Positions 49,222 through 57,039 of a stretch of DNA of 64,000 nt are shown one piece after another. The translations under genes and the position numbers were made by a program. The stretch spans positions 443,338 through 507,337 of the forward strand of contig JBCCWS010000001.1 of the NCBI GenBank assembly GCA_039193195.1. Direction: 5' to 3'. Source of the DNA: Pseudomonadota bacterium. Lineage in GTDB: Bacteria > Pseudomonadota > Gammaproteobacteria > Steroidobacterales > JBCBZW01. How positions within the stretch are numbered: position 1 is the first letter of the stretch; each line of letters starts with the position of its first letter. The notes under the pieces were generated by a model, which was not told where the DNA came from, ran no database searches, and saw only the letters and a list, made by a program, of their open reading frames with translations.

Positions 49222-49265
49222 GGGAATGACTCTCATTTGCGTTTAGCTTTGGGGTAGACTATCGT
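49222..49265 (+). promoter_or_regulatory. Fur-box-overlapped promoter
   Basis: The 19-mer at 49222-49240 matches the Fur consensus at 12 of 19 positions, with the inverted core AATGA-ctc-TCATT intact. It overlaps a -35-like TTGCGT (49237-49242), followed by a 17-nt spacer and a -10-like TATCGT (49260-49265). Iron-bound Fur would repress the small gene downstream. No binding data are available. Confidence 0.6.
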
Positions 49266-49305
49266 GACACGGGAACGATAGACGCCACTGAACGACGGAG
49301 TGCCG

Positions 49306-49776
49306 ATGACCGCCATCCCCGTTACGCGAATGAGTGAGCTGAGCACGGGCGCTCAGCTAATTCTCTGGGCGGCACGCCACCTGGTGGGCGCCGCCATCCG
49401 CGACAAGGGAACCCCCTGGTGTGTGCCGCGCAGCTTCGAGATCGCGGGCGCGGCCAGCGCCCTGGAGAGCCTCAAGGATCTGGTGGTGGCCGTCGCCCAG
49501 CAAACGCCGCGTCAGTTGGTGGTCGCCAATCCCTCAGCGGGGCAGCTCACGCGCGATGAGGTCACCTTCGCGGCCGCCCTGACGGGCGATCGGGACGCTG
49601 CCAGCGTAGTGGAAAGCACCGGTGAGGAGATCCCTGAGTACCTGAGTCGGCTGCGTGAAGTCATGGCCTCGGCGGGCCTACCGCTCACGCGCTTGGGCAC
49701 CCCTGACCGAGGACTACTGCGCAGCGGGCGTGCTCCGGCAATGTATGCCAACCCGGGCCTGGCCGACCTGCACTGA
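49306..49776 (+). CDS. Small protein of unknown function behind a Fur box
   Basis: A 156-residue, probably cytoplasmic protein; I do not recognise the family with confidence. The N-terminal half has an aliphatic helix (AQLILWAARHLVGAAI) and a cysteine-containing CVPRSF segment. The C-terminal half has VTFAAALTGDRDAASVV and LSRLREVMASAGLPL, suggesting an all-helical fold. No signal peptide or membrane segment. The ATG at 49306 has ACGGAG 5 nt upstream; an in-frame GTG at 49300 overlaps that site. A role in iron stress is suggested only by the promoter. Convergent with moeB. Confidence 0.7.
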   Translation: MTAIPVTRMSELSTGAQLILWAARHLVGAAIRDKGTPWCVPRSFEIAGAASALESLKDLVVAVAQQTPRQLVVANPSAGQLTRDEVTFAAALTGDRDAASVVESTGEEIPEYLSRLREVMASAGLPLTRLGTPDRGLLRSGRAPAMYANPGLADLH

Positions 49777-49785
49777 GCCTTCCCG

Positions 49786-50556
49786 TCAGGCGCACACCGG
49801 GCACGCGGGGTCGCGTGCGAAGCGCAAAGAACGCCACTGCATAGTCAGGGCGTCGTAGGTCATCAATCGCCCGGCGCTGTCTTCACCTAATCCTAGAATA
49901 AGCTTAAGCGCCTCCGTTGCCATCATTGCCCCTACGGTGCCAACCAGGGGGGCAAACACGCCGTTGCCCTGACAGTTCTCGCTCGCCTCATCGCTCTCGG
50001 CGAACAGGCAGCGGTAGCAAGGTGTCTCCTCACCATGCAGGCGACGACGGTCGTGCCTGAACACCGCCAGCTGCCCTTCGAAGCGGATGGCTGCGCCGGA
50101 AATGAGGGGTGTACCGACCTCGGCGCAGGCGGCGTTCACGGCGAAGCGGGTGGCGAAGTTGTCGCTGCCATCCAGTACCACGTCGACCGCGGCGACAGCG
50201 TCCCTCAGGCCCTCTTCGTCCAATCGCCTGTCGAGTGGATGCAGTGTCACCTGATCGTTGACATCACGCAGGGCGCTAGCCGCGGCCGCCGCCTTCCGCT
50301 CGCCCACATTGCGGGTCCTGTAGAGCACCTGACGCTGCAGGTTCGTCGCGTCCACGCGGTCGAAGTCGTTCAACCACAGGGCCCCGAGGCCGGCCGCCGC
50401 GAGGTAGAGGCTGGCCGGTGAGCCAAGCCCGCCCAGACCCACGATCAACGCGCGCCCCGCGCCAATCCTCCCCTGCCCGGCCTCGCCCACCTGGGACAGG
50501 GCTATGTGTCGGGCGAAGCGCAGGCGTTCGGCGTCGCTCAAGGTGGGGCTCGTCAC
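49786..50556 (-). CDS. moeB: MoeB/ThiF-type adenylyltransferase
   Basis: A 256-residue E1-like enzyme that adenylates the C terminus of a small sulfur carrier such as MoaD or ThiS. It has RFARHIALSQVGEAGQ, the ATP loop LIVGLGGLGSPASLYLA, NLQRQVLYR, DGSDNFATRF and a zinc site of two CxxC (CYRCLF and CPVCA). It could serve molybdopterin or thiamine synthesis; MoeB is favoured by length and lack of a rhodanese domain. GTG start at 50556 overlaps prmC (GTGA). Confidence 0.9.
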   Translation of the reverse strand: MTSPTLSDAERLRFARHIALSQVGEAGQGRIGAGRALIVGLGGLGSPASLYLAAAGLGALWLNDFDRVDATNLQRQVLYRTRNVGERKAAAAASALRDVNDQVTLHPLDRRLDEEGLRDAVAAVDVVLDGSDNFATRFAVNAACAEVGTPLISGAAIRFEGQLAVFRHDRRRLHGEETPCYRCLFAESDEASENCQGNGVFAPLVGTVGAMMATEALKLILGLGEDSAGRLMTYDALTMQWRSLRFARDPACPVCA

Positions 50557-51434
50557 TGCTGTAGCCCCGGCGGCGGGCGCAGGCCCGGGCTACGGCCTTG
50601 GGTGACGCGTTCGTGACCGCTCAAGTCCAACCCCGTGTCGATCTCTGCGTAGCCGGCGGCCGTGAACAGTTCGCGCACGACTGGGCCCTGCTGATAGCCA
50701 TGTTCGACGATCAACCAGCCCCCTTCACGCAGGTGGGAGCGGGCGCCGCGAACGATCTCTCGCATGGCATCCAGCCCGTCCTCCCCGCTGATCAGAGCGA
50801 CGCGCGGCTCGAAGCGCAGGTCCCCCTCGCGCAGGTGTGGATCGTCCCGCGTCAGATAGGGGGGATTGGAGGCGATGAGTTGGAATCGCTCATCGGACTC
50901 AAGCGCCTGCCACCAGTGGCCGTGGCGCAATCGCAAACTGAGTCCGAGACGCTCGGCGTTGACCCGGGCTAGGCGTAGGGTGTCGTGATTGATGTCGGTC
51001 GCCGTGAGCTGCCAGTGGGGGGACTCGCTGGCGAGCGCCAGGGCGATCGCGCCGCTGCCCGTACCCAGGTCGAGGACGCGGGCGGCGGGCACGGCCCAGC
51101 GGTCGATCGCATCGCGCAAGCTCAGCGCACGCTGCACGAGGGTCTCCGTATCGGGGCGCGGGATCAGCGTGCGCTCGTCCACGCGCAGGGGCAGGGACCA
51201 AAACTCCCGTTCGCCGAGAATGTAGGCGATCGGTTCACCCTCGGCGCGGCGGCTGATGAGGGCGTCGCACGCGTCAAACTCCGCCCGCGTGCACGGATGC
51301 TCGGCCCAGGCCCTGAGCCAGCTCCGCGGGCGGCCGAGCGCTCGCGCCACGAGCACTTCTGCATCGAGGGGGGCGAGGCCGCGCTCGCGGGCGTGGCTGA
51401 GCACCTGAGCGATCGACAACTCCTGGCCAGTCAT
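50553..51434 (-). CDS. prmC: Peptide chain release factor N5-glutamine methyltransferase
   Basis: A 293-residue methyltransferase that modifies the GGQ glutamine of RF1 and RF2. It shows the N-terminal helical domain with GEPIAYILGEREFW, SAM loop LDLGTGSGAIALALA and the substrate motif NPPYLTRDD. The C-terminal 15 residues are Pro/Gly-rich. Its gene usually follows prfA; here prfA is 11 kb away and prmC is paired with moeB instead. Confidence 0.95.
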   Translation of the reverse strand: MTGQELSIAQVLSHARERGLAPLDAEVLVARALGRPRSWLRAWAEHPCTRAEFDACDALISRRAEGEPIAYILGEREFWSLPLRVDERTLIPRPDTETLVQRALSLRDAIDRWAVPAARVLDLGTGSGAIALALASESPHWQLTATDINHDTLRLARVNAERLGLSLRLRHGHWWQALESDERFQLIASNPPYLTRDDPHLREGDLRFEPRVALISGEDGLDAMREIVRGARSHLREGGWLIVEHGYQQGPVVRELFTAAGYAEIDTGLDLSGHERVTQGRSPGLRPPPGLQQ

Positions 51435-51557
51435 GGACGCGATGGTAGCCGAATCGCGGCTCTGGCGGTCAGGCGAGCGCTTCGTGATCGCGGGCTCCCT
51501 TGATGCGGTGCGATTAGGATTAGAATTCCGCCGAGATCGCAGGAGGCCGAGACGCAG

Positions 51558-53003
51558 ATGATCTACTCCAACGTGCTCGAGATGGTCGGCAACACGCCGC
51601 TGCTCGAAGTTCAGCGCCTAGACACGGGACCGTGCCAGCTGTTTCTGAAGCTTGAGCTGCTCAATCCGGGCGGGTCGATCAAGGATCGCATCGGGGTTGC
51701 GATGATCGACGCTGCCGAAGCGCGCGGTGATATCAAGCCCGGCGATACGATCGTGGAGGCCACCGCCGGCAACACGGGGATCGGCCTGGCGCTCGCCGCT
51801 TCCCAGCGCGGCTACCGTCTGGTGCTGGTGATCCCGGACAAGATGAGCCAGGAGAAGATATTCAACTTGCGCGCCATGGGCGCGGAGATACTCCTCACCC
51901 GCTCCGATGTGGGGCGCGGCCACCCGGAGTACTACCAAGACCTGGCCAAGTCCTACGCCGAGGAACACGGCGCCTACTACATCAATCAATTTGCTAACCC
52001 GGACAATCCGACCGCCCACGAGGAACACACAGCGCCGGAGATTTGGGAGCAGATGGCGCATGATCTCGACGCGGTGGTGGTCGGCGTTGGCACCTCCGGC
52101 ACGATCAGCGGCATGACCCGCTTTTTCAAGCGCGTGGCGCCACACGTGAAGATGGTGCTGGCCGACCCGCGCGGCTCGATCCTCGCGGACTACATCGCCA
52201 CCGGCGAGATCGGCGAGAAGGGCTCCTGGCTGGTGGAGGGGATCGGCGAGGACTTCATTCCTGACATCGCCGATCTGAGCGGCATCGGCAGCGCCTACAG
52301 CATCAGCGACGATGAGTCCTTCGCTGCCGCGCGCCAGCTGCTGCGCGAGGAGGGCCTGCTCGCAGGGTCGTCTTCGGGTACGCTGCTCGCCGCGGCCTTG
52401 AAGTACTGTCGGGAGCAGACCGAACCGAAGCGCGTGGTCGCTTTCGCCTGCGACACGGGCAATAAATACCTCTCCAAGCTGTACAACGACTTTTGGATGG
52501 AGGATCAGGGCTTCATCGAACGCCAGACCCACGGCGACCTGCGCGACCTTATCGGTCGCCCCCACGGTCAGCGTGCCACGGTGACCGTGGGCCCAGACGA
52601 TGTGCTCACCACGGCTCACAACCGCTTGCGCAACGCCGGCTTCTCCCAGCTTCCGGTGATCGAGGACGCCACGCTGGTCGGCGTACTCACGGAAGAGGAC
52701 ATCATGCGCTATGTCTTTGGCCACCCCGGGCGCTTGCGACACCCGGTGCGCAGCGCGATGCGCACGGCTTTCGCCAAGGTGGAGAAGGACTTCTCCATGA
52801 ACAATACGGTCTCTCTGCTCACGGGGGTGCCCTACGTGGCGGTCACCGACCACGACCAGTTCCTAGGCCTGATCACCCGTGCCGATATGCTCAACTACAT
52901 GCGCAAGCAGATGAACATGCCGGAGGGCACGGAGCTCGCGCCCAATGTCGACGCTGACGCCGCGGCTGCCGCGCTCCTTTCACCGTCCGGTGCCGGCGAC
53001 TGA
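51558..53003 (+). CDS. cbs: Cystathionine beta-synthase with CBS domain pair
   Basis: A 481-residue PLP enzyme that joins homocysteine and serine. The PLP lysine is Lys42 (GGSIKDRIG); ATAGNTGIGLA and the SSSGT phosphate loop are typical. Two CBS repeats at about residues 340-455 (LPVIEDATLVGVLTEEDIM, VAVTDHDQFLGLITRADML) are probably a regulatory module that binds an adenosyl ligand. Strong AGGAGG 12 nt before the ATG. It forms a two-gene unit with the next gene, 25 nt apart. Confidence 0.92.
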   Translation: MIYSNVLEMVGNTPLLEVQRLDTGPCQLFLKLELLNPGGSIKDRIGVAMIDAAEARGDIKPGDTIVEATAGNTGIGLALAASQRGYRLVLVIPDKMSQEKIFNLRAMGAEILLTRSDVGRGHPEYYQDLAKSYAEEHGAYYINQFANPDNPTAHEEHTAPEIWEQMAHDLDAVVVGVGTSGTISGMTRFFKRVAPHVKMVLADPRGSILADYIATGEIGEKGSWLVEGIGEDFIPDIADLSGIGSAYSISDDESFAAARQLLREEGLLAGSSSGTLLAAALKYCREQTEPKRVVAFACDTGNKYLSKLYNDFWMEDQGFIERQTHGDLRDLIGRPHGQRATVTVGPDDVLTTAHNRLRNAGFSQLPVIEDATLVGVLTEEDIMRYVFGHPGRLRHPVRSAMRTAFAKVEKDFSMNNTVSLLTGVPYVAVTDHDQFLGLITRADMLNYMRKQMNMPEGTELAPNVDADAAAAALLSPSGAGD

Positions 53004-53028
53004 ACAGATTCGATAATCGAGGAACTTC

Positions 53029-54201
53029 ATGAGCGATCAGTCTTCCCACGGCGCCGACCAGCACCTGGCGACCCGAGTCATCCACGCCGGCCAGCACCCG
53101 GACCCTGTGACCGGTGCCGTCATGCCGCCGATCTCCCTGAGTTCCACCTACGCTCAGGAAAGCCCCGGCGTGCACAAGGGCTACGAGTACTCACGTTCGG
53201 AAAACCCCACGCGCATGGCGTGGGAGCGTTGTATCGCGGACCTCGAGAGCGGTGTGCGCGGCTGTGCCTTCGCGTCCGGGCTCGCGGCGATCGCGACCAT
53301 CCTCGAACTGCTCCCTGCTGGCAGTCACCTGGTGGCCAGCGATGATCTCTACGGAGGCACCTACCGCCTGTTCGATCGCGTGCGGGCGAACAGCGCTGGC
53401 CTGCAGGTCACCTTCGTCGACACTGGCGATGTCGATGCCGTGCGCGCGGCGATCACACCGGAGACGCGCATGCTCTGGGTGGAGACACCGAGCAACCCGA
53501 TGATGCGGCTCACAGATCTAGCCGCGCTCGGTGCACTGGCGGGAGATCACGACTTGATCGCCGTGGCCGACAACACCTTTGCGACGCCGCTGATCCAGCG
53601 TCCCCTGGAGCTCGGCTTCGACATAGTGATGCACTCGACCACCAAGTATCTCAACGGCCACTCGGACATCATTGGGGGCGTGGCCGTGACCCGCGAACAA
53701 GAGCTCGGCGAACAGCTCGGCTTCCTGCAATTCGCCGTCGGCGCCGTAGCCAGCCCCTTCGATAGCTTTCTAGCCCTGCGCGGCGTGAAGACTCTCGCCG
53801 TGCGCATGCGCGCCCACAACGAGAACGCGGCCAAGCTGGCGGACTGGCTGTGCCGGCATCCTCAGGTGCTGCAGGTGTTCTATCCCGGTTTGGAAGGTCA
53901 TCCGCAGTTTCAGCTGGCGCAGCGCCAGATGGATGGCTTTGGCGGCATGATCAGCCTGCGCGTGGCGGGCGGCCTTGATGGGGCCAAACGGATGCTTGAG
54001 CGGCTCGGCGTATTCACCCTGGCGGAGAGTTTGGGTGGCGTGGAGAGTTTGGCCAACCACCCTGCCATCATGACCCATGCTTCCGTGCCTGCCCAGCGGC
54101 GCGCCGTGCTCGGTATCGGCGATGACCTGGTGCGCTTGTCCGTCGGCATAGAGGGTGTGGAAGATCTAATGGCTGATCTGGAGCAGGCCCTCGACGGCTG
54201 A
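53029..54201 (+). CDS. Cystathionine gamma-lyase/gamma-synthase family enzyme
   Basis: A 390-residue Cys/Met metabolism PLP enzyme. The PLP lysine is Lys206 (MHSTTKYLNGHSD); YEYSRSENPTR, FASGLAAIAT and SLGGVESLANHPA are family hallmarks. With cbs directly upstream, the likely role is cystathionine gamma-lyase, finishing the reverse transsulfuration from homocysteine to cysteine. Sequence alone does not separate this cleanly from cystathionine gamma-synthase or O-acetylhomoserine enzymes. Confidence 0.9.
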   Translation: MSDQSSHGADQHLATRVIHAGQHPDPVTGAVMPPISLSSTYAQESPGVHKGYEYSRSENPTRMAWERCIADLESGVRGCAFASGLAAIATILELLPAGSHLVASDDLYGGTYRLFDRVRANSAGLQVTFVDTGDVDAVRAAITPETRMLWVETPSNPMMRLTDLAALGALAGDHDLIAVADNTFATPLIQRPLELGFDIVMHSTTKYLNGHSDIIGGVAVTREQELGEQLGFLQFAVGAVASPFDSFLALRGVKTLAVRMRAHNENAAKLADWLCRHPQVLQVFYPGLEGHPQFQLAQRQMDGFGGMISLRVAGGLDGAKRMLERLGVFTLAESLGGVESLANHPAIMTHASVPAQRRAVLGIGDDLVRLSVGIEGVEDLMADLEQALDG

Positions 54202-54218
54202 TCGCGGCCTCGATCCCA

Positions 54219-55214
54219 CTAGGCACCGTCTGGGTCCACCACTAACACCACCTTGCCGCGTGTCTCGTTGCGGGCGAGAAGGTCGTGAGCCTCTTCCACC
54301 TTGGTCCAGGGGAGGATGCGATCTATCACAGGTCTTAGGCGTCTTTCAGCAAATGCTGGAGTTAGGTGCGTCTCGAAGTCTCGGGCCAGCTGAGTCTTGT
54401 GCTCCAACGGGCGGTTGCGAAGGGTGGATGCCTGAAGCTTAAGCCGCTTGCGAAAGAACAGGCCCAGGTTGACCCGTTCGGCCGCCGCGCCCCCCATGAG
54501 CGCCAAGGTGACGATACGCCCGTCCTGGGCGGCTGCGCGAATGTTGGCATCGAGATAGGACGCGCCCATGAAGTCGACGATCACGTTGGCCCCGCGCCCG
54601 CCGCTGAGTTCGCCTACTCGCTCAGCGAAAGACTCCGCTCGGTAATCGATGGCTGCGCAAGCACCTAGGGATAAGCATAGCTCATGCTTGCTCGTGCTCG
54701 CGGTGACCAGCACCCGGGCCTCTAGCAAGTTCTTGGCGATTTGGATGGCGGCGGTGCCCACACCGCTCGCGCCCGCGTGCACTAGGGCGGTTTCTCCGGC
54801 CTGCAGTTGCGCCTGCCAGACAAGGGTTTGCCAGGCGGTCATGAAGACTTCCGGAAGGGCCGCCGCCTCGATGGTGTCGAGGCCCGCCGGCACCGCCATC
54901 GCGAGCACCTCGGGAATGATGACGTACTGTGCAAAGCCGCCGCCCGCAAGCAGGCTGCACACGACATCGCCAACGTCGAATCGCTGACACGCCTTGCCCG
55001 TAGCCACGACCTCGCCCGCCATCTCCAAGCCCAAGATCTCGCTTTCGCCTGGCGGTGCAGGGTAGTGGCCAGTGCGTTGCATGAGATCCGCGCGGTTGGC
55101 GGCCGTAGCCACTACGCGCACGAGCAGCTCATCGTGGGCCGGCGCCGGGTCGGGCCGGTCGACGAATACGAGTCGGCTATTCGGCCCCATGTCTTGGATG
55201 GCCACGGCGCGCAT
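54219..55214 (-). CDS. NADPH:quinone oxidoreductase, PIG3-like zinc-less MDR family
   Basis: A 331-residue medium-chain reductase with the QOR order: N-terminal GroES-like domain (AANRADLMQRTGHYPAPPG, LGLEMAGEVV), then Rossmann domain with VHAGASGVGTAAIQIAKN and DFMGASYLDAN. No catalytic zinc ligands, as expected. The RTGHYPAPPG segment and overall length match TP53I3/PIG3-type quinone oxidoreductases. The quinone acceptor is not defined. Convergent with the gamma-lyase gene. Confidence 0.9.
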   Translation of the reverse strand: MRAVAIQDMGPNSRLVFVDRPDPAPAHDELLVRVVATAANRADLMQRTGHYPAPPGESEILGLEMAGEVVATGKACQRFDVGDVVCSLLAGGGFAQYVIIPEVLAMAVPAGLDTIEAAALPEVFMTAWQTLVWQAQLQAGETALVHAGASGVGTAAIQIAKNLLEARVLVTASTSKHELCLSLGACAAIDYRAESFAERVGELSGGRGANVIVDFMGASYLDANIRAAAQDGRIVTLALMGGAAAERVNLGLFFRKRLKLQASTLRNRPLEHKTQLARDFETHLTPAFAERRLRPVIDRILPWTKVEEAHDLLARNETRGKVVLVVDPDGA

Positions 55215-55530
55215 ACTGGTCTCCCGGCTGAAGCTCCCCCGAACGTGGTGCTGGCGAGCTTTTAGTGCCTCGCCCTATCCTTGGCTCGTCTTGCTCTGCC
55301 CGTGCGGATATCACGATCGTACGTGATGCTTCGCATGCGCAGCGCGTCCGCCTAGGATCCCTAGCCTGGACTATTCATGAGTCTTCTGCAGCGACCGGCG
55401 ATACAAAGGAAACACACGGCGCGTTCAGTTATGGCGCTCGCCGCATGGCGGAGTACGCCTGCGCGCCATCCCGTGCTCTCCTGCGTCTCGCCACCCTTGC
55501 GACGAAGACTGATGAATCATCCAAGCTAGT
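55215..55530. other. Non-coding gap before the MATE gene
   Basis: 316 bp without a gene I can support; the 92-codon open frame inside has no domain and no ribosome site. It holds an inverted repeat ATCACG-N6-CGTGAT (55310-55327), possibly a regulator site for either flanking divergent gene. I see no clear promoter elements. Confidence 0.45.
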
Positions 55531-56910
55531 GTGCCCGTCATGATGCCTGCATCCGCCGCCGCTGCCACGCCGACGCGTGGCGAGGTCTTGCGAATCGCCA
55601 CGCCGCTGATCCTCTCGAACCTCTCCGTGCCGCTGCTCGGCATGGTGGACACAGCGGTCGTTGGGCACATGGGGGAAGTGCACTACTTGGGCGCCGTCGC
55701 CGTAGGCGCCAGCGTGTTCAGCCTGCTCTTCTTTGGTCTGAACTTCCTGCGCATGGCGACGACCGGGTTGGTGTCCCAGGCCGCGGGAGCGGGCGAGGGC
55801 GACACTCTGCGAGTCACCTTGATGCAGGGCGTATTGGTCGCGCTTGTGTGTGCCACGCTGCTGCTGCTGCTGCAGCATCCAATGCGCGAACTGGCCATGT
55901 CGTTGCTCGGCGTGACCGCGGCGGTCGGGCAAGCAGCGCGCGCCTACTTCGATGTACGGGTCTGGAGTGCGCCGCTAGTGTTGGTCAACTTCGTGCTCGT
56001 GGGGTGGCTGGTGGGGCTGGCGCGCACGCGCGCCGTGCTAGCGGTTACCTTGACCATCAACCTTGCCAACATCTTGCTCGACCTGCTGTTCGTATATGGC
56101 CTTGGCTCAGGAATTCGTGGCGTTGCCGCGGCTACCGTTCTGGCCGAGTTGCTCGGCATGCTCACGGCGGTCATGGCGGCGCGCGGTGCCCTATTGGATT
56201 ACCCTGCACGGCATCTCCAGCAATGGTCGCGAAGCACCTTCAGCGCGGCCATTGCTTGGCGGGGCTTATCGCGTCTGTTCGCATTGAACGGCAACCTGCT
56301 GGTGCGGACCTTGGCCCTTCAACTGGCGTTTCTCGCGCTGACCGGGCGCGGAGCACGCCTGGGCGAGACGATCCTGGCCGTCAATGCGGTCCTGCTGACC
56401 TTCCAGCACGTGATTTCCTACGGCTTAGATGGCTTCGCTCAGGCGGTGGAGGCATTGGTCGGCCGAGGGCTCGGCGCTCGGCGACAGCTCGCGGTCGAGC
56501 ACGCCGTGCGCTACGGCTTTGAATGCGCGGTCGCCGTGGCCGCGTGCGGCGCGCTCGTGCTCGCCTTGGGAGGTGGCGCACTGGCCGATATGCTGACCGA
56601 CCAAAGCGCCGTGCGCGAGGGCGTGCGGCGCTACCTACCTTGGCTCGTGGTGTCACCCCTGATCAGCCTGTGGAGCTTCATTTTCGACGGCGCTTTCATC
56701 GGCGCCACCGCCGCTCGTGAGATGCGAAACGCCATGGTGCTTTCCACCTTCGTCGTCTACTTGCCCGCGCTGTGGCTGCTCGCCGATTGGGGCAATCACG
56801 GGCTGTGGGCTGCCTTTTCCTTATTCATGCTTGCCCGCGCAATCACTATGGCCGTGGCCTTTCCGGGCGCGGTCCTGGCGCGTGCCGTAGCGACCGACGC
56901 GAAAGTGTGA
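55531..56910 (+). CDS. MATE family multidrug/metabolite efflux protein (DinF subgroup)
   Basis: A 456-459-residue inner-membrane transporter with 12 predicted helices. MATE features are LRIATPLILSNLSVPLLGMVDTAVVGHMG at the N terminus (helix 1 and the conserved DTAVVGH), a matching half-way repeat with LDGFAQAVEALVGRGLGA, and DGAFIGATAAREMRNAM. The DinF/NorM group uses sodium or proton gradients; substrate unknown. Starts possible at GTG 55531 or ATG 55540/55543; no clear ribosome site for any. Confidence 0.92.
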   Translation: MPVMMPASAAAATPTRGEVLRIATPLILSNLSVPLLGMVDTAVVGHMGEVHYLGAVAVGASVFSLLFFGLNFLRMATTGLVSQAAGAGEGDTLRVTLMQGVLVALVCATLLLLLQHPMRELAMSLLGVTAAVGQAARAYFDVRVWSAPLVLVNFVLVGWLVGLARTRAVLAVTLTINLANILLDLLFVYGLGSGIRGVAAATVLAELLGMLTAVMAARGALLDYPARHLQQWSRSTFSAAIAWRGLSRLFALNGNLLVRTLALQLAFLALTGRGARLGETILAVNAVLLTFQHVISYGLDGFAQAVEALVGRGLGARRQLAVEHAVRYGFECAVAVAACGALVLALGGGALADMLTDQSAVREGVRRYLPWLVVSPLISLWSFIFDGAFIGATAAREMRNAMVLSTFVVYLPALWLLADWGNHGLWAAFSLFMLARAITMAVAFPGAVLARAVATDAKV

Positions 56911-56924
56911 ACCCAGTTGTCCGG

Positions 56925-56942
56925 CGATGGGATGTCCCATCG
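56925..56942. repeat. Palindrome CGATGGGA-TG-TCCCATCG
   Basis: A perfect 8-bp inverted repeat with a 2-nt centre, 15 nt after the MATE stop and about 100 nt before the GGDEF-EAL start. No T tract follows. It could be a terminator stem or an operator. A wider inverted pair TGTCCGG/CCGGACA (56918 and 56992) flanks it. Confidence 0.5.
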
Positions 56943-57039
56943 GAAGCTGCGGAGAACTGTGAAGTGGACGCTGTGGTGATTGTCAGGTGTACCGGACACT
57001 CACGGGTCAGACCGTGACCTCCGCGCAGTGCCGCCCGGG

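Noticed and set aside
51618-52853. 411-codon minus-strand frame over cbs
   Set aside because: Antisense shadow; cbs on the plus strand has the PLP lysine, the phosphate loop and both CBS repeats in order.
55265-55543. 92-codon open frame before the MATE gene
   Set aside because: No ribosome site or recognisable domain, and it runs into the MATE start.
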